The notes under the pieces: model-generated
What the model was told of the DNA's origin: nothing
Database searches by the model: none
What the model saw: the letters and a program-made list of their open reading frames with translations, nothing else
Translations under genes and position numbers: made by a program
NCBI GenBank assembly: GCA_009823505.1
Contig: VZQC01005680.1
Span: 1,415,088-1,479,087, forward strand
Reading direction: 5' to 3'
DNA: 64,000 nucleotides
Source of the DNA: Rhizomys pruinosus
Taxonomy: Eukaryota; Chordata; Mammalia; Rodentia; Spalacidae
Shown here: in pieces, positions 28,873 through 40,364 of the stretch
Layout of the letters: each line of letters opens with the position of its first letter
Position numbering within the stretch: position 1 is the first letter of the stretch

Positions 28873-29282
28873 GGGCCTGGGGAGATGGCCTAGCAGTTAA
28901 GAGTATTGACTGCTCTTGCAGAGGACCCAAGTTCAATTCCCAGCACCTACATGGTGGCTGAAAACCATCTTTAATTCCAGTTCCAGGGGAATCCGACACC
29001 CACTTCTGACCTTCTCGGCATTGCATGACATGGGTGCACAAACCTATATGCACACAGTACATTCATACACATAAAAATAAATTAAAAAATAAAATAAATA
29101 AAAAAGAACAGTCCTTAAATCAGGCATGGTGGTGCATGCCTTTAATCCCAGTACTTGGGAGGCAAAGGGAAGTGGATCTCTATGAGTTCAAAGCCAGCCT
29201 GGTCTACAGAGTGACTTCCAGGACAGCTGGGGCTACAGGGAGACCCTGTCTCAAAATAAAATAAAACAAAATAAAACAAAAT
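28873..29282 (+). mobile_element. B2-B1 composite SINE sharing one TSD
   Basis: B2 at 28873-29106, a short AGAACAGTCCTTAAAT junction, B1 at 29118-29260, then an (AAATAAAAC)-like tail. The whole is flanked by AAAATTTTATGTTT at 28859-28872 and 29283-29296. It inserted into the tail region of the antisense B2 at 29284. Confidence 0.85.
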
Positions 29283-29283
29283 A

Positions 29284-29455
29284 AAATTTTATGTTTTGCC
29301 TGCACACACGTAAATGTATCACATGTGTGCAGTGCTCACAGAGAACAGAAAAGGGCATTGGATTCCCAGGAACTGGAGTTGCAGATGGTTGTTAGCTACC
29401 ATGTTAGTGCTGAGAACAGCCAGCGCTCTTAACTGCTGAACCATCTCTCCAGTTT
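29284..29455 (-). mobile_element. B2-superfamily SINE, diverged
   Basis: Antisense: TATGTTTTGCCTGCACACACG, CTGAACCATCTCTCCAGTT. Confidence 0.75.
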
Positions 29456-29764
29456 CCTTGTCAGTCAAGCTTTTAAGCTGTTTGAGAAACTGAGTCTTAG
29501 GAAAATCAGAATTTATTTTAAAAAGAAACACATCCTAAGGCTTTTCAACAATATCTGCTAAGTCCTGCAAAAGAAACGGTGCAAGACTTTCCTAGTGAGG
29601 AAAGTTAGCTATGTCTCCAGGGAGGAGAAACAAGCTTGAGCCCCACTGAGGAGTTTGCTGTTGATGGAGCAGAGCACTCCCTTCCTGTCACATCCATCAG
29701 TCTTAGTACTCCAGGAAGGCACAGATTCTGAGGGTCCCTGATGCATCCATTGATTGTCCTTACT
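29456..29764. other. No gene or repeat recognised
   Basis: Unique-looking sequence, short frames only. Confidence 0.4.
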
Positions 29765-30060
29765 TTTCCCATCATTGTTACCAAACACCTGACAGAAACC
29801 ACTTAGAGAAGCTTTATTTTGGCTCACAGTTTCAATCACTCATGGCGGGGAAGGTGCAGCAGAGTTTATGGTGACCACAGCCCTGGTGGAGATTCCTCCC
29901 ACTGTGATAGATCAGGGAGAACAAAAACAAAACCAGAATGGGAGCTGGTAATAAACCTGAAAGCTCACCTTCCCCAAACAGCACCACCTGCTGGAGATTA
30001 TGTGTTCAGACACATTAGCCTCTGGGGACTCTTCCAATCAACCATAACATACATGCATAC
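29765..30060 (-). repeat. Rodent interspersed repeat
   Basis: TTACCAAACACCTGACAGAAACCAC, GCTTTATTTTGGCTCACAG, AAACAGCACCACCTGCTGGAG, CCAATCAACCATAACAT: antisense copy of the family that includes 16930 and 45478. Confidence 0.55.
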
Positions 30061-30119
30061 TTTATTTATTATTTATTTATACACTTATTGAGACAAGTTT
30101 TTAACATTTAAAAAAATAT

Positions 30120-30333
30120 ATTTATTTTTATTTTATTGTAAATGAGTGTTTTGCCTGCATGTATATAAATGTACCTGTCTTGGGCAATGCCCATAGAGGC
30201 CAAAAGGGGGTGTCAGATCCCTGGAGCTGGAGTTACAGGTGGCTATCAGCTACCTGACTTGGGTGCTAGGAACTGACCATGGGTCCTCTGCAAGAGCAGC
30301 CAGTGCTCATAACTGCTGAGCCATCTCTCTTTA
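30120..30333 (-). mobile_element. B2-superfamily SINE
   Basis: Antisense: TGTTTTGCCTGCATGTATATAAATG, AGGTGGCTATCAGCTACC, CTGAGCCATCTCTCTTTAG. Confidence 0.75.
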
Positions 30334-30574
30334 GTATGAGCAAGTAGCCCTGAGATTTTAGTCTTTTCTTCTTTTCAGTACTGCGGAGGGCTAGGCAGTG
30401 AGAAGAGCTGACTGAGTTCCAAAATTTGTTGAGCTCACTCTCAGAAAGAATTCTTCTGTCCCATGACAACCCGTCACCAGGACATGTCAAGCTAGATGGG
30501 TAATCACAGGTACATTGATAATCTCAGTCTAGGATCACCATGAAAACCAGCCTCTGGCCATGTCTGTGAGGAAC
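30334..30574. other. Unassigned stretch
   Basis: No gene or repeat recognised. Confidence 0.35.
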
Positions 30575-30895
30575 ATTCTAGATCAGATTAACTGAGGTGG
30601 GGAGATCCATCTCCTGGTGGGCAGCACCATCCCCTGGGCTGGGGTCCTGGCCTGAATAAAAAGGAGAAAGCGATCTGAGCACCAGCATTCGTCTCTCTGC
30701 TTCCTGACTGTGGCTGCCATGTGAGCAGCTGCCTCACGATCCTGCTGCCATGCCTTCTACCATGATGGACTGTGTCCTCAAACTGTGAGACACAATAAAC
30801 CCTTCTTTTTTTTAAAAAAAATAAACCCTTCTTTAAGCTGAATTTTCCAGGTATTTTGTCACAGCAACAAGGAGAGAGACTGATACAGGACAGAC
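30575..30895 (+). repeat. Rodent interspersed repeat
   Basis: AGATCAGATTAACTGAGGTGG to AATAAACCCTTC ... TATTTTGTCACAGCAACAAGG. Sister of 47485-47765, and inverted at 46430-46755. It contains a 15-bp duplication at 30794-30834 (see findings). Confidence 0.65.
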
Positions 30896-31274
30896 AGATT
30901 AGATGAGATTTGGGTCCTTGGCAATATGAGCCCTTTAGAATTATTAAGGATAACGGTAATAACAGGTTGGGCCGACTGCCTCTCCTGCATTCTGGAGTCA
31001 TCTACACCATCCATGTTCCATCTCTGGCTCCTTCTTTTACTCCCTGGCACAATTTGGCAATTAGAGTCTGGAGCCCCTGTCAGCAAGAGGCAGACGAAGT
31101 AAGGCTGGAAGAGACGTGCACAAGATCCATCAGTTAGCTGCAGCCTCTTTAGGGAATGAACAAAGGAACCTGTTGGTACCATGTGCTTGGATGTCCCCTC
31201 ATGACACCACATCTTATAGCTGCTCCAGGGGCAGGAGCTTTAAGAAACTGCATCTATACTCATTTCTCAAATGT
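30896..31274. other. No gene or repeat recognised
   Basis: Unique-looking. A 117-codon antisense frame at 30859-31212 overlaps the preceding repeat and has no domain. Confidence 0.4.
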
Positions 31275-31498
31275 GACTTCTAAAGATTTTTATTTCTATT
31301 TTAAATTATGTGTATGTGTATGTATGTGGGTCTGTGCAGGTGAGTGCAGTGCCTCTGGAGGCCAGAAGAGGGCACTGGGTCATCTAGAGCTGTAGTTACA
31401 CATGGTTGTGAGCTTCTGTGTGTGAGGGCTGAGATCTGAACTCAGGTCCTTTGCAAGAGCATCAAGTGTTCTTAACCAATGAGCCATACCTCCAGCCT
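31275..31498 (-). mobile_element. B2-superfamily SINE
   Basis: Antisense: AGTGCAGTGCCTCTGGAGGCCAGAAGAGGG to GAGCCATACCTCCAGCC. Confidence 0.8.
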
Positions 31499-31514
31499 CA
31501 TTCTTTCTTTTTTT

Positions 31515-31532
31515 AAGATTTATTGATTGATT

Positions 31533-31576
<44 letters not shown>

Positions 31577-31738
31577 TATATGTGAGTGCAGTGGCTTCAG
31601 AGGCCAGAAGGGGGAGTCAGATCCCCTGGAGCTGGAGTTTCAGATGGTTGTGAGCTGCCCAATGTGGGTGCTGAGAATTGAACTCCGGTCCTCAGCAGGA
31701 GCAGCAGGTGCTCTTAACCACTGAGCCATCTCTCCAGG
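31515..31738 (-). mobile_element. B2-superfamily SINE with (TG)n tail
   Basis: (TG)n at 31537-31568, antisense body GTGGCTTCAGAGGCCAGAAGGG to GAGCCATCTCTCCAGGCC. Confidence 0.8.
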
Positions 31739-31849
31739 CCCTTGCAGCATGATACTTATCTGTTCATTACTGTAACCTACAGATTCTCAGTGCATTTCAG
31801 TGCATTCTTCCTTCCACTTTCCCTTCTGCCTTTCCCTCTTTTTGTGTGG

Positions 31850-32065
31850 GTGCATGTGTGTACATGCGTGTGTGGGTGCACTTGCATGTGTTTACACATG
31901 TGTGGATCCCAGAGGTTCACCTTGGGTGTAGTTCCTTAGATTCTGTCCACCATGTCTTGTGAGACAGGATCTCACACGGGCCTGGATCTCACTAAGTAGG
32001 CTAGATTGGCTAGTCAGTAAGCCGGGGCACCCTCCAGGCTCTACCTCTGCAGCACTGGAATGATA
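31850..32065 (-). mobile_element. B4-like SINE, antisense
   Basis: TGAGACAGGATCTCACACGGGCCTGG, CTAAGTAGGCTAGATTGGCTAG, CTACCTCTGCAGCACTGG. Confidence 0.6.
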
Positions 32066-32079
32066 AATACAAACTGCAA

Positions 32080-32262
32080 AGACCAGGCATGGCGGTACAC
32101 ACCTTTAATCCTAACACTCAGGAGGCAAAGGCAGGTGGACTTCCATGACACTGAAGGCAGCTGGGGCTACAGGAAGACCTTGTTTGAAAATAACCAACGA
32201 TGCAGGGCGTGGTGGCGCACGCCTTTAATCCCAGCACTCGGGAGGCACAGCCAGGATTCATC
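32080..32262 (+). mobile_element. Two partial B1 SINEs in tandem
   Basis: First at 32080-32190 (CAGGCATGGCGGTACACACC; central part missing). Second at 32195-32262 (CAGGGCGTGGTGGCGCACGCC) stops after GGAGGCACAG. Confidence 0.8.
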
Positions 32263-32615
32263 ACCCAACAAGCAAGCCAGGCGCTCTTCCCTGCTGCCCA
32301 GTAGCTGCTAAGGAGGAATGCTCAGCTCTGAGGTTCCAGGACACTGGTCAAGGTTTCACACCATACAGAAGCACCCTTGGGAGTCTTCGTACAGGAGCCT
32401 CAAACACAGCCACCACATTCTCTGGCTTCATGACTCTCTCCTCCTAATCTCCATTTCTCCTTGAATCCAAAGCTGTCAAGTTATTTGCTCTTCAGTTACA
32501 CAGGGTCTCTGGTAGTTATGTGATAATGGAGGGTTTTGACAAACAGTTTCCATCAATGTGTTGGCAGACCTCAATTCTCAAGAACACAGAGGAATATGGT
32601 GACTGATATGCATAC
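32263..32615. other. No gene or repeat recognised
   Basis: Unique-looking sequence. Confidence 0.4.
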
Positions 32616-33101
32616 ATGTATGTAGGTATGTGTGTACGTATATATGTATCTGTTATTTACCTATCAACTATCGTCTTTCATCTATGCTATCAATTGTCTA
32701 TCCTATCTATCATCTATCAATCATCTATCTTGTTTCTACTATTTATCATCTGTGTATCTATAATCTATTTGTCATCTGTGTATCATTTATTTATCTGTCA
32801 TCTATGTATCTTCTATCTATGTGTCTATGTATCAATCATCTATTCGGCTGACATCTATCTATGCATTTTTCTTTCTTTTTTTTTTTTTTTTGGTCTTTTC
32901 AAGACAGGGTCTCCATGTAGCCCCAGCTGTCCTGGAACTCACTCTGTAGACCAGGCTGGGCTTGAACTCACAAAGATCCGCCTGCCTCTGCCTCCCAAGT
33001 GCTAGGATCAAAGGCGTGCACCACCATGCTCAGCTATCCATTTTTCTATTTAACTATGTATACTCTGTTTATCATCTATCATCTATCTCTCTCTGTTTAT
33101 C

Positions 33102-33156
<55 letters not shown>

Positions 33157-33205
33157 AATCATCTATCTGTTTACCTACTCTATCTATCATCTATCTTCTA
33201 ACTAT
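32616..33205 (+). repeat. Degenerate (ATCT)n microsatellite region
   Basis: Imperfect ATCT/ATGT tetranucleotides at 32640-32870 and 33045-33205, with a pure run of about 16 units at 33095-33160. Split by a B1. Confidence 0.92.
32876..33042 (-). mobile_element. B1 SINE inside the (ATCT)n region
   Basis: Poly(T) then AAGACAGGGTCTCCATGTAGCCC to GTGCACCACCATGCTCAGC. Confidence 0.9.
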
Positions 33206-33502
33206 GCTAGTTGTGGGACATTGATTAAAATGGGTCTTCTTGACTTCTTTGCTCGAGAAGATGTGGCCCACCATTTCTATTGCAGGCTGCCTTGTAGGCT
33301 TCAGTTTCTCCACGAACACCTGGGATGCATGGGGGGGGGGGGATCTAGAGCAGAGGACATTTCTGGAGGTCATGGGAAGCAGGAGAGAGCTGGTTAGGTC
33401 AGCTCTTCAGTTCCAGCATTATGGCCTTCCTCTACCAGTGGGACCTCCTTAACCTGAGGTCATCAAGGGGGGGGGGTGTCAAATGGCAAGTTCACTCCAA
33501 GT
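33206..33502. other. Unassigned stretch with two poly(G) runs
   Basis: G-runs at about 33330-33342 and 33466-33476. No gene. Confidence 0.4.
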
Positions 33503-34875
33503 TTAAAATATCTTTTTATTGAGATTTTGTGCATTTCGTATAATGGATTTTCATCAAATTTAGACCCCGTCCCCCCGTCTGCACTTCACCCATTACCCCC
33601 CTCAGTATTCCATGCATTTTCTTATGTGCCAAGTTCTATCCAGTCAAACATTTGTAGCCAGATGTCCCTTAGTGCAAGTTCATCCACTGGAGTCCAGTCA
33701 GAGTCACTCCCTTGAAGATCTACTTTCCCTCACCCAGCAGTGATCAGTTGCTAATTATTCTTCAGCTAGGGTTGGGGCCGGCTGCCCATTTCCCTTGTTC
33801 TATGTTGGGTTTTTGTCTGATTGAGCCTGCATGGGTCTGGTGCATGCTGTCACCATTGTCGCAAGTTCATATGAGCAAGTTCCCAGGGGCCTGAAAGCCT
33901 CTGTGTTCCTCTGTTCCTGCTCTTACAGTCTTTCTGCCCCTTCTTCTGCAGCGATCCCTGAGTTGTGGGTGGGTGGGGTTTAATATAGGAATCCTATCCT
34001 AGGACACATACTCTGGAGTCTCGTGTTCCCTAAAACTTAGCCAGTCGTGACCTACTGTGTGCATCTTACTTGGTTGTATATGAGGAAGCTTCACTAGTGG
34101 AGAGTTGAAGGAGGTATTAGTATTCTCTCTACCCCATGTGTAGAGGTTCCACTGTAGATGTGTCGTCTAGAGCTGGGCATCTCTCAGACACATCTGTGTG
34201 TGACCAGTTGCAAAACTCAATAGCGTCCATCTGTTGCACAAAGAAGTTTCTTCGATTGAGTGGTGTATGGTATACTTGTCAGTAAATATAAGGATCCATG
34301 TTTACCATACAGGAGGAAATTTCATTTGCCTAGAGATCGGGTTTTCTCTCGGATCTATGACCTCCCTAGCCATGTGTATTTGGTTATAATTACAGAGCCC
34401 CCGATGAGTTCCCTTCCATCAAGAGGACTTTATGTCCAATTAGACAGCTATTGATTACCCACTAGATAAAAGTGCCACTACTGCACCAACAAGGGTAGTT
34501 TGCTGTGCCAGCTGTTGCGGTGATTGGGCTGGCTTGGAGCATTGATTACTTTTTCTCCCGAGAACTGTGGGAGCTAGTCTTCAGATAAAGTCTTCCAGAT
34601 CAGTTCCAGCTCTGTTGTTCCAAGTCCTGTACCTGAAGAATGATGTCCTGTCTTCAGCGATAGGGTCTTCAAGTTCTGGGAGGTAATTAGTAACCCGTGC
34701 TATTTGTGGAGTCTTTTGGACTACCCTGACCAACAACTCGAAGGAATGTTTCTCCTGTCTGGTGCTGTGTTCCTTGTTATACAGCCTTTATGTATACACA
34801 CACATGCATGTTCAGATATTGTTGTGTGTAGTTTTCAGGGGCGTTTGAGTTAATATGTTTCCCTCTGGCTTTTTA

Positions 34876-35060
34876 AATTTTTATTATTTTTTTTCTTTTT
34901 AGTTTTACCATTTTTTTGGTATTTTTGAGACAGGGTCTCCCTTTTAGTACCAGGTGTCCTGGAGCTCGCTCTGTAGACCAGGCTGGACTTGAACCCACAG
35001 AGATCCACCTACCTCTGCCTCCCAAGTGCTGGGATTAAAGGTGTGCGCCACCACGCCCGG
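34876..35060 (-). mobile_element. B1 SINE nested in L1, 17-bp TSD
   Basis: TTCCCTCTGGCTTTTTA at 34859-34875 and 35061-35077 flank the T-rich tail and an antisense B1 ending CCACCACGCCCGG. Confidence 0.93.
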
Positions 35061-35098
35061 TTCCCTCTGGCTTTTTATACCACCTAAGCTTTAAGCTT

Positions 35099-35103
<5 letters not shown>

Positions 35104-35150
<47 letters not shown>
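35104..35150 (+). repeat. (CT)n microsatellite
   Basis: About 23 CT units within the L1. Confidence 0.97.
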
Positions 35151-36180
35151 CAGTCTCCCTTGTCAGTTCAAGTGCCCCCATTTTTACCTGGATAGTATCT
35201 GTCTCCTATCTTCCGCGTTGAGTCCCTTCTTCCCTTGCTAATACCTATTCCCTACTGTCCCTCTTAGGCTCTTTCCTTTCCTTTATCTCCTGCTTTCTTT
35301 CATTTTCCTGGCTCCTGCTGTTACATCAGGATATATTCTCACATATAAGGGATTAGTGCTAAGATCTGGAAAAGAGGGAGAATGTATTGCTTGCTTTTCT
35401 GAGTCTGTGTTACTTCACTTTATAACGGTTTCTAGTTCTATCCATTTACCTGCAAATTTCATAATTTCGTCTTGCTTTACTGCTGAAGTAGAACTCCATT
35501 GTGTAAATTTTCATTATCCATTTGTCAGTTGAGGGACATTTAGGTTGTTTACATTTCTGAGCTATTGTGAAAAGAGCAGCAACAAATATGAATTTACAGG
35601 TATCTCAACAGTAGGATGAGTCCTTTGCATCTATGCCAAGGAGTGGTATAACCGGATCATACGGTAGATTCATTTTTAGTTTTTTTTAGAGTTCTCCACA
35701 CTGTTTTTGATAGTGATCACACAGCTTGCACTCCCACCAGCAGTGAATGAGCAGCTCCCTTCCTCCACATCCTCACCAGCTTTTTTGTCTCTCCTGTTCC
35801 CTTGATCTTAGCCACCTGACTGGGGTAAGACGAAATTTTAAAATGGTTTCGACCTACGTTTCTTTAATTAATAAGGATGTTGAGCACTTGTTAACGTGTT
35901 TCTTAACCATTTTTATTTTTTTGAGAACTCTGTTTGGGTCCTTAGTTCATCTTTTTATTGGGTCATTTATTTTCTTGTTTGTTTTCTTGAGTTCTTTGTA
36001 TACTCTGGATATTAATCATCTGTCAAATACATCGCAGGTGAAGATTTTCTCCCACTCAATGGGTTTCCTTTTTACTTCCTTGGCTCTTTCTTTTTCTGTA
36101 CTGAAAGAAGCTTTTCAGTTGAACGAGGTCTTATCTGTCACTGTTGACCTTAATGCCTGACCTGCTGATGTTTGATTTAT

Positions 36181-36420
36181 TTTTTTTAATTTTATTTATT
36201 TCTGTATGTGTATGAATGTACTGTCTGCATGCAAGTTTGTGCACTCGTGTTGTGCAGTGCCACGGAGTTCAGAAGAGGGTCTCGGATTCCCCTGGAACTG
36301 GAGTTCTCCTGGAATTGGAGTTTCAGACTGTTCTCGGCCACCATGTGGGTGCTGGGGATCGAACCCAGGTCCTCTGTAAGAGCAGTCGGCGCTCTTAACT
36401 GCTAGGCCATCTCTCCAGCC
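36181..36420 (-). mobile_element. B2-superfamily SINE nested in L1, 16-bp TSD
   Basis: CTGATGTTTGATTTAT at 36165-36180 and 36421-36436. Young-type copy with doubled block. Confidence 0.95.
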
Positions 36421-37059
36421 CTGATGTTTGATTTATAAAGTCTTTTCCCTTACTGTACCTGTCTTGTATGGTACTGCCTATATTTTCTTCTAGAAATTTT
36501 GGAGTTTCAGTTTCATATTGAGGTCTTTGATTCATTTGGAGTTGACTTTTGTGCAGGTTAAAAGGGTCCAAATTCATTCTTCTACAGGTGAAGATCCAGT
36601 TTTGCCACATCATTTCTTAAAGATGCTATCTTTCTTCCATTGTGTGTTTGTGATAACTTTGTCAACTATCGGGTGGCTGAAATCGTATGCACTTAAGTTT
36701 GGGTCTTCTATTGTGTCCCATTGATCGATTTGTCTGTTTTGTGCCAGTACCATGGTGTTTTATGACAATAGCTCTGTAATATAGTTTGATAGTTTGAGAT
36801 CTGGTATGGTGATCCCCTATGTTATTTTTTTCCCCCAAGATTACTTTGGGTATATGGGGTCTTTTGTGATTCTATATGAATTTTAGGATTTTTTCTAGCT
36901 CTGTGAAAAATGCCATGGGGATTTTGATTGGCACTGCATTGAATCTATAAACTTTTTTGGTATGATAATCATTTTTATGATGTTAACTCTGTCAGTCCAT
37001 GAGCATAGCATGTCTTTTCATCTCCTGGTGTCTTCTATCTCTGTAAAATGTTCATTGTA

Positions 37060-37284
37060 CTGGGGCTGGAGAGATGGCCTAGTGGTTAAGAACTCCGACT
37101 GCTCTTATAGAGGACCCGGGTTTGATCCCCAGCACCCACATGGCGGCTGAGAACCGTCTTTAACTCCAGTTCCAGGGGAATCCGACACCCTCTTCTGACC
37201 TCTGCGGCATCGCACAACATGGGTGCACAAACCTACATGCAGACAGTACATTCATACACATAAAAATAAATAAATAAAATTTAA
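37060..37284 (+). mobile_element. B2-superfamily SINE nested in L1, 15-bp TSD
   Basis: AAAATGTTCATTGTA at 37045-37059 and 37285-37299. Opposite orientation to the L1. Confidence 0.95.
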
Positions 37285-38384
37285 AAAATGTTCATTGTAG
37301 AGATCTTTAATGTCTTTGGTTAGGTTTATTCTCAGATATTTTAATTTTTTGAGGCTATTGTTAATGGAAGGGTTCCCATGTACTTTCAGTTGTTTGTTTT
37401 TGGTATTTAGAAAGGCTACTGATTTTTGTAAGTTTATTTTGTAATCTGCCATTTTGCTGAAAATGTTTATCATTTCAAGAAATTTTATGGTGGAATTTTG
37501 GGGATCTCTCACTTATAATATCATATCATCTACAAATAGTGATAATCTGACATCTTTTCCAATTAGTACTCCTTTAATTTCCTTCTCTTGTCTTATTTGC
37601 TCTAGCTGGAGTTTCAGGCACTATATTGAACAGAAGTAGAGATAGTGGACAGTCTTGTCTGGCTTGTGATTTTCATGTGAATGTTCCAGTTTTTCTCTAT
37701 TTAGAATGATGTTGGCTGTGGGTTTGTTATATATAACTTTAATTATGTTGCCATATGTTCCTTCCAGTCCAATTCCCTTTGGGACTTTTAACATGAATGC
37801 ATGTTGGATTTTGTCAAAGGCATTTTCTGCATCTATTGAGATGACCATGTGATTTTTGTCTTTAAGTATATTTATATGATTTGTTTCATTTATTGATGAT
37901 ATTGAACCATCCCTGAATCTCTGGAATAAAGCCTACCTGATCATGGTGGATGATCTTTTTTTGATGTGTGTGTGCATGTTTCTTGTTTAGAATATTTGCA
38001 TCTATGTTTATTAAGGATGTGGGCCTATAGTTTTCTTTTTTGTTGTGACTTTACCTGGTTTTGATATTAGAGTGATACTGGCTTCATAGAAGAAGTTTAG
38101 GTGTTCTCCCTCTGTTTCTATCTTTTTGAATAATTTAGATAGTATTGGTTTTAGATCTTTGAATGTCTAGTAGAATTTTGCTGTGACTCCATCTGGGCTG
38201 GGTGCTTTTTAGTTGGGAGGGTTTGTATTGCTATTTCAATTTCCTGATTTGTTAGGGGTCTGTTTAAGCTATTGGTTTCTTCTTGGTTTAACTTCGGTGA
38301 TTTCCATGAATTTATATATTCATTCATTTCTTTTATGTTTTTCTTTTTAAAGGATTGAGCATTTTTTTAAATTAAAAAAATTTT

Positions 38385-38604
38385 TAAATTTTATTTATTT
38401 TCATATGTGTATGAATGTACTGTCTGCATGTAGGTCTGTGCACCCATGTCGTGCAATGCCGCAGAGGTCAGAAGAGGGTGTTGGATTCCCCTGGAACTGG
38501 AATTAAAGATGGTTTTCAGCTGCCATGTGGGTGCTGGGGATCAAACCCAGGTCCTCTGCAAGAGCAGTCAGCGCTCTTAACTGCTAGGCCATCTCTACAG
38601 CCCC
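38385..38604 (-). mobile_element. B2-superfamily SINE nested in L1
   Basis: Antisense copy ending TAGGCCATCTCTACAGCCCC. Single AACTGGAATTAAAG block. TSD not clear. Confidence 0.85.
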
Positions 38605-38954
38605 AATGTTTTTCAAATTTAATAAAGTATAGGTTTTTAAAGTATCCCCTTATAATGGATTTTTTTTTTTTGGTGTCTGTTTCAATGTTTCCCCTTTCAC
38701 ATCTGACTTTGTTAATTTGGACTTTCTCTTACTTTCTGTTGGTTAACTGGGCTAAGGGTCTGTCTATCTTATTTAACTTTTTAAGGATATAGCTCTTAGA
38801 TTCATTGAGTATTCATATTTTCTTTTTTTCTCTTTCCTTAATTTCTGCTATAATTTTTGTTATTTCTTTTTGTCTACTAAGTTTGGGTTTGGTTTGTTCT
38901 TGCCTTTCCAGAGTCTTGAGTTGCTCTGTTAAGTCATTTTTATGCGGACTTTCT

Positions 38955-38965
38955 TTTTTTTAATT

Positions 38966-39001
<36 letters not shown>

Positions 39002-39471
39002 TTTATTTATTTCCGTATGTGTATGAATGTATTGTCTGCATGCAAGTCTGTGCACTCGTGACGTGCAACACTGCGGAGGTCAGAAGAGGGTGTCGGTCTC
39101 CCCTGGAACTGGAGTTCTTCTGGAATTGGAGTTTCAGACGGCTCTCGGCCGCCATGTGAGTGCTGGGGATCGAACCCGGGTCCTCTGCAAGAGCAGTCGG
39201 CGCTCTTAACCGCTAGGTCATCTCTCCAGCCCCTTAATTTTATTTATTTTTGTATGTGTATGAGTGTACTGTCTTCATGTAGGTTTGTGCACCCATGTCG
39301 TGCAATGCCGTGGAGGTCAGAAGAGGGTCTTGGATTCCCCTGGAACTGGAGTTCTCCTGGAATTGGAGTTCCAGACAGTTCTTAGCTGCCATGTGGGTGC
39401 TGGGGATCGAACCCGGGTCCTCTGCAAGAGCAGTCGGTGCTCTTAACCGCTAGGCTATCTCTCCAGCCCTA
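38955..39471 (-). mobile_element. Head-to-tail pair of B2-superfamily SINEs, one TSD
   Basis: Two antisense young-type copies (about 38955-39232 and 39233-39471) lie end to end with no L1 sequence between. TATGCGGACTTTCT at 38941-38954 and TATGCAGACTTTCT at 39472-39485 flank the pair. The first copy has an expanded (TTTA)n tail. Confidence 0.9.
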
Positions 39472-40010
39472 TATGCAGACTTTCTAAGAATTTTTAATAT
39501 AGGCACTTAGAGCTAAAACCTTCCCTCTTAGGAAGTTTCCCAGAGATTTTGTTTTATTATTATTTTCATTTAGTTCCATGAATATTTTCTTTCTTAATTT
39601 CTTCTTTGACCCATGCATCATTCACAGGTATATTGTTTAATGTCCATGAGTTCATTAAGTTACTAGAGCTTCTTCTGCAGTTTATTATAAGCTTTATTGC
39701 ATTGTGGTCTGATAGAACACATGGAATTACTTTAAGTTTTTGTATTTGTTGAAGTCTGCTTTCTGCCTTAGTATGTGGTGAGTTTCAGAAAAACTTACAT
39801 GGGCTGCTGAAAGTATAGTCTTTGGTGCTGTAGATGTCTGTTAAGTCCATGTTACGTAAGATGTCATTTAATTCCATTCTGCCTTTGTTTAGTTGAAGTG
39901 TAGTTCTGTTTATATTGTTGATGTAGCTTGGTTGCCTTGTGCTCAGGAATGAAAAGTTAGTTGGTGTGTGCTTCAAGTTCTCAAAGAGTAGCCGGTCTTA
40001 AAGTATAGTT

Positions 40011-40364
40011 GGTCTCTGGAAAGCTGATCAAGAGGTGGAGGCAACACAGGGGTGGGGGCAGTCTGTGGAGGGTCTAACGAACAAAGCTGGAGAATTGTCT
40101 GGGTGGGTGCGATGGGTCAGGAGGCAGTGGGCAGGTCTGGACTGAGAGGGTAGTTCAGAGATCTGAGGGGAAAGAGGAGTGAGCCTGGGCCCAAGGCTAG
40201 AAGGGGGACTGGGTGTAGGAAGAAAATGGAGCTGCTCAAGTTCTGTTCAGGTTTGAAGGAAATGTGTGTGTAAGAGCAGGTCAGCTTTGTCTTAGTTCTA
40301 ATCTGTGAAGGTTTATTATTTATTTTCCCTTAATAAGATCAAACCCAGCCAGGCACAGTGGCTG
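40011..40364. other. No gene or repeat recognised
   Basis: G-rich unique-looking sequence upstream (minus-strand sense) of the truncated L1. Confidence 0.4.

Larger units (their letters stand above)
35340..39985 (-). pseudogene. L1 ORF2 pseudogene (endonuclease end, reverse transcriptase, C-terminus)
   Basis: ORF2 encodes the endonuclease/reverse transcriptase of L1. Recognisable minus-strand pieces are: the endonuclease C-terminal part at 39785-39976 (MDLTDIYSTKDYTF), RT motif A at 37621-37848 ([14 protein letters not shown]), the catalytic FVDD near 37520-37545, and the following RT/thumb segment at 37252-37512 (YKINLQKSVAFL ... LKYLRINLTKDIKDLYNEH). A C-terminal remnant lies near 35400-35520. 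Stops, frameshifts and nested SINEs prevent any function. Confidence 0.85.
33503..40010 (-). mobile_element. L1 (LINE-1), 5'-truncated, heavily decayed
   Basis: The 3' end is at about 33503 (antisense AAAAAGATATTTTAAA). The 3' UTR, with the G-rich tract near 33565, is collinear with 21541-24215. The ORF2 remnant follows. Homology fades near 39985-40010, inside the endonuclease domain, so the 5' half of a full L1 is missing. Interrupted by one B1, five B2-type SINEs and a (CT)n run. Confidence 0.85.

Noticed and set aside
30588..31001. 137-codon minus-strand frame
   Set aside because: Lies in the interspersed repeat at 30575-30895. The matching frame at 47482-47757 shows it is repeat-derived.
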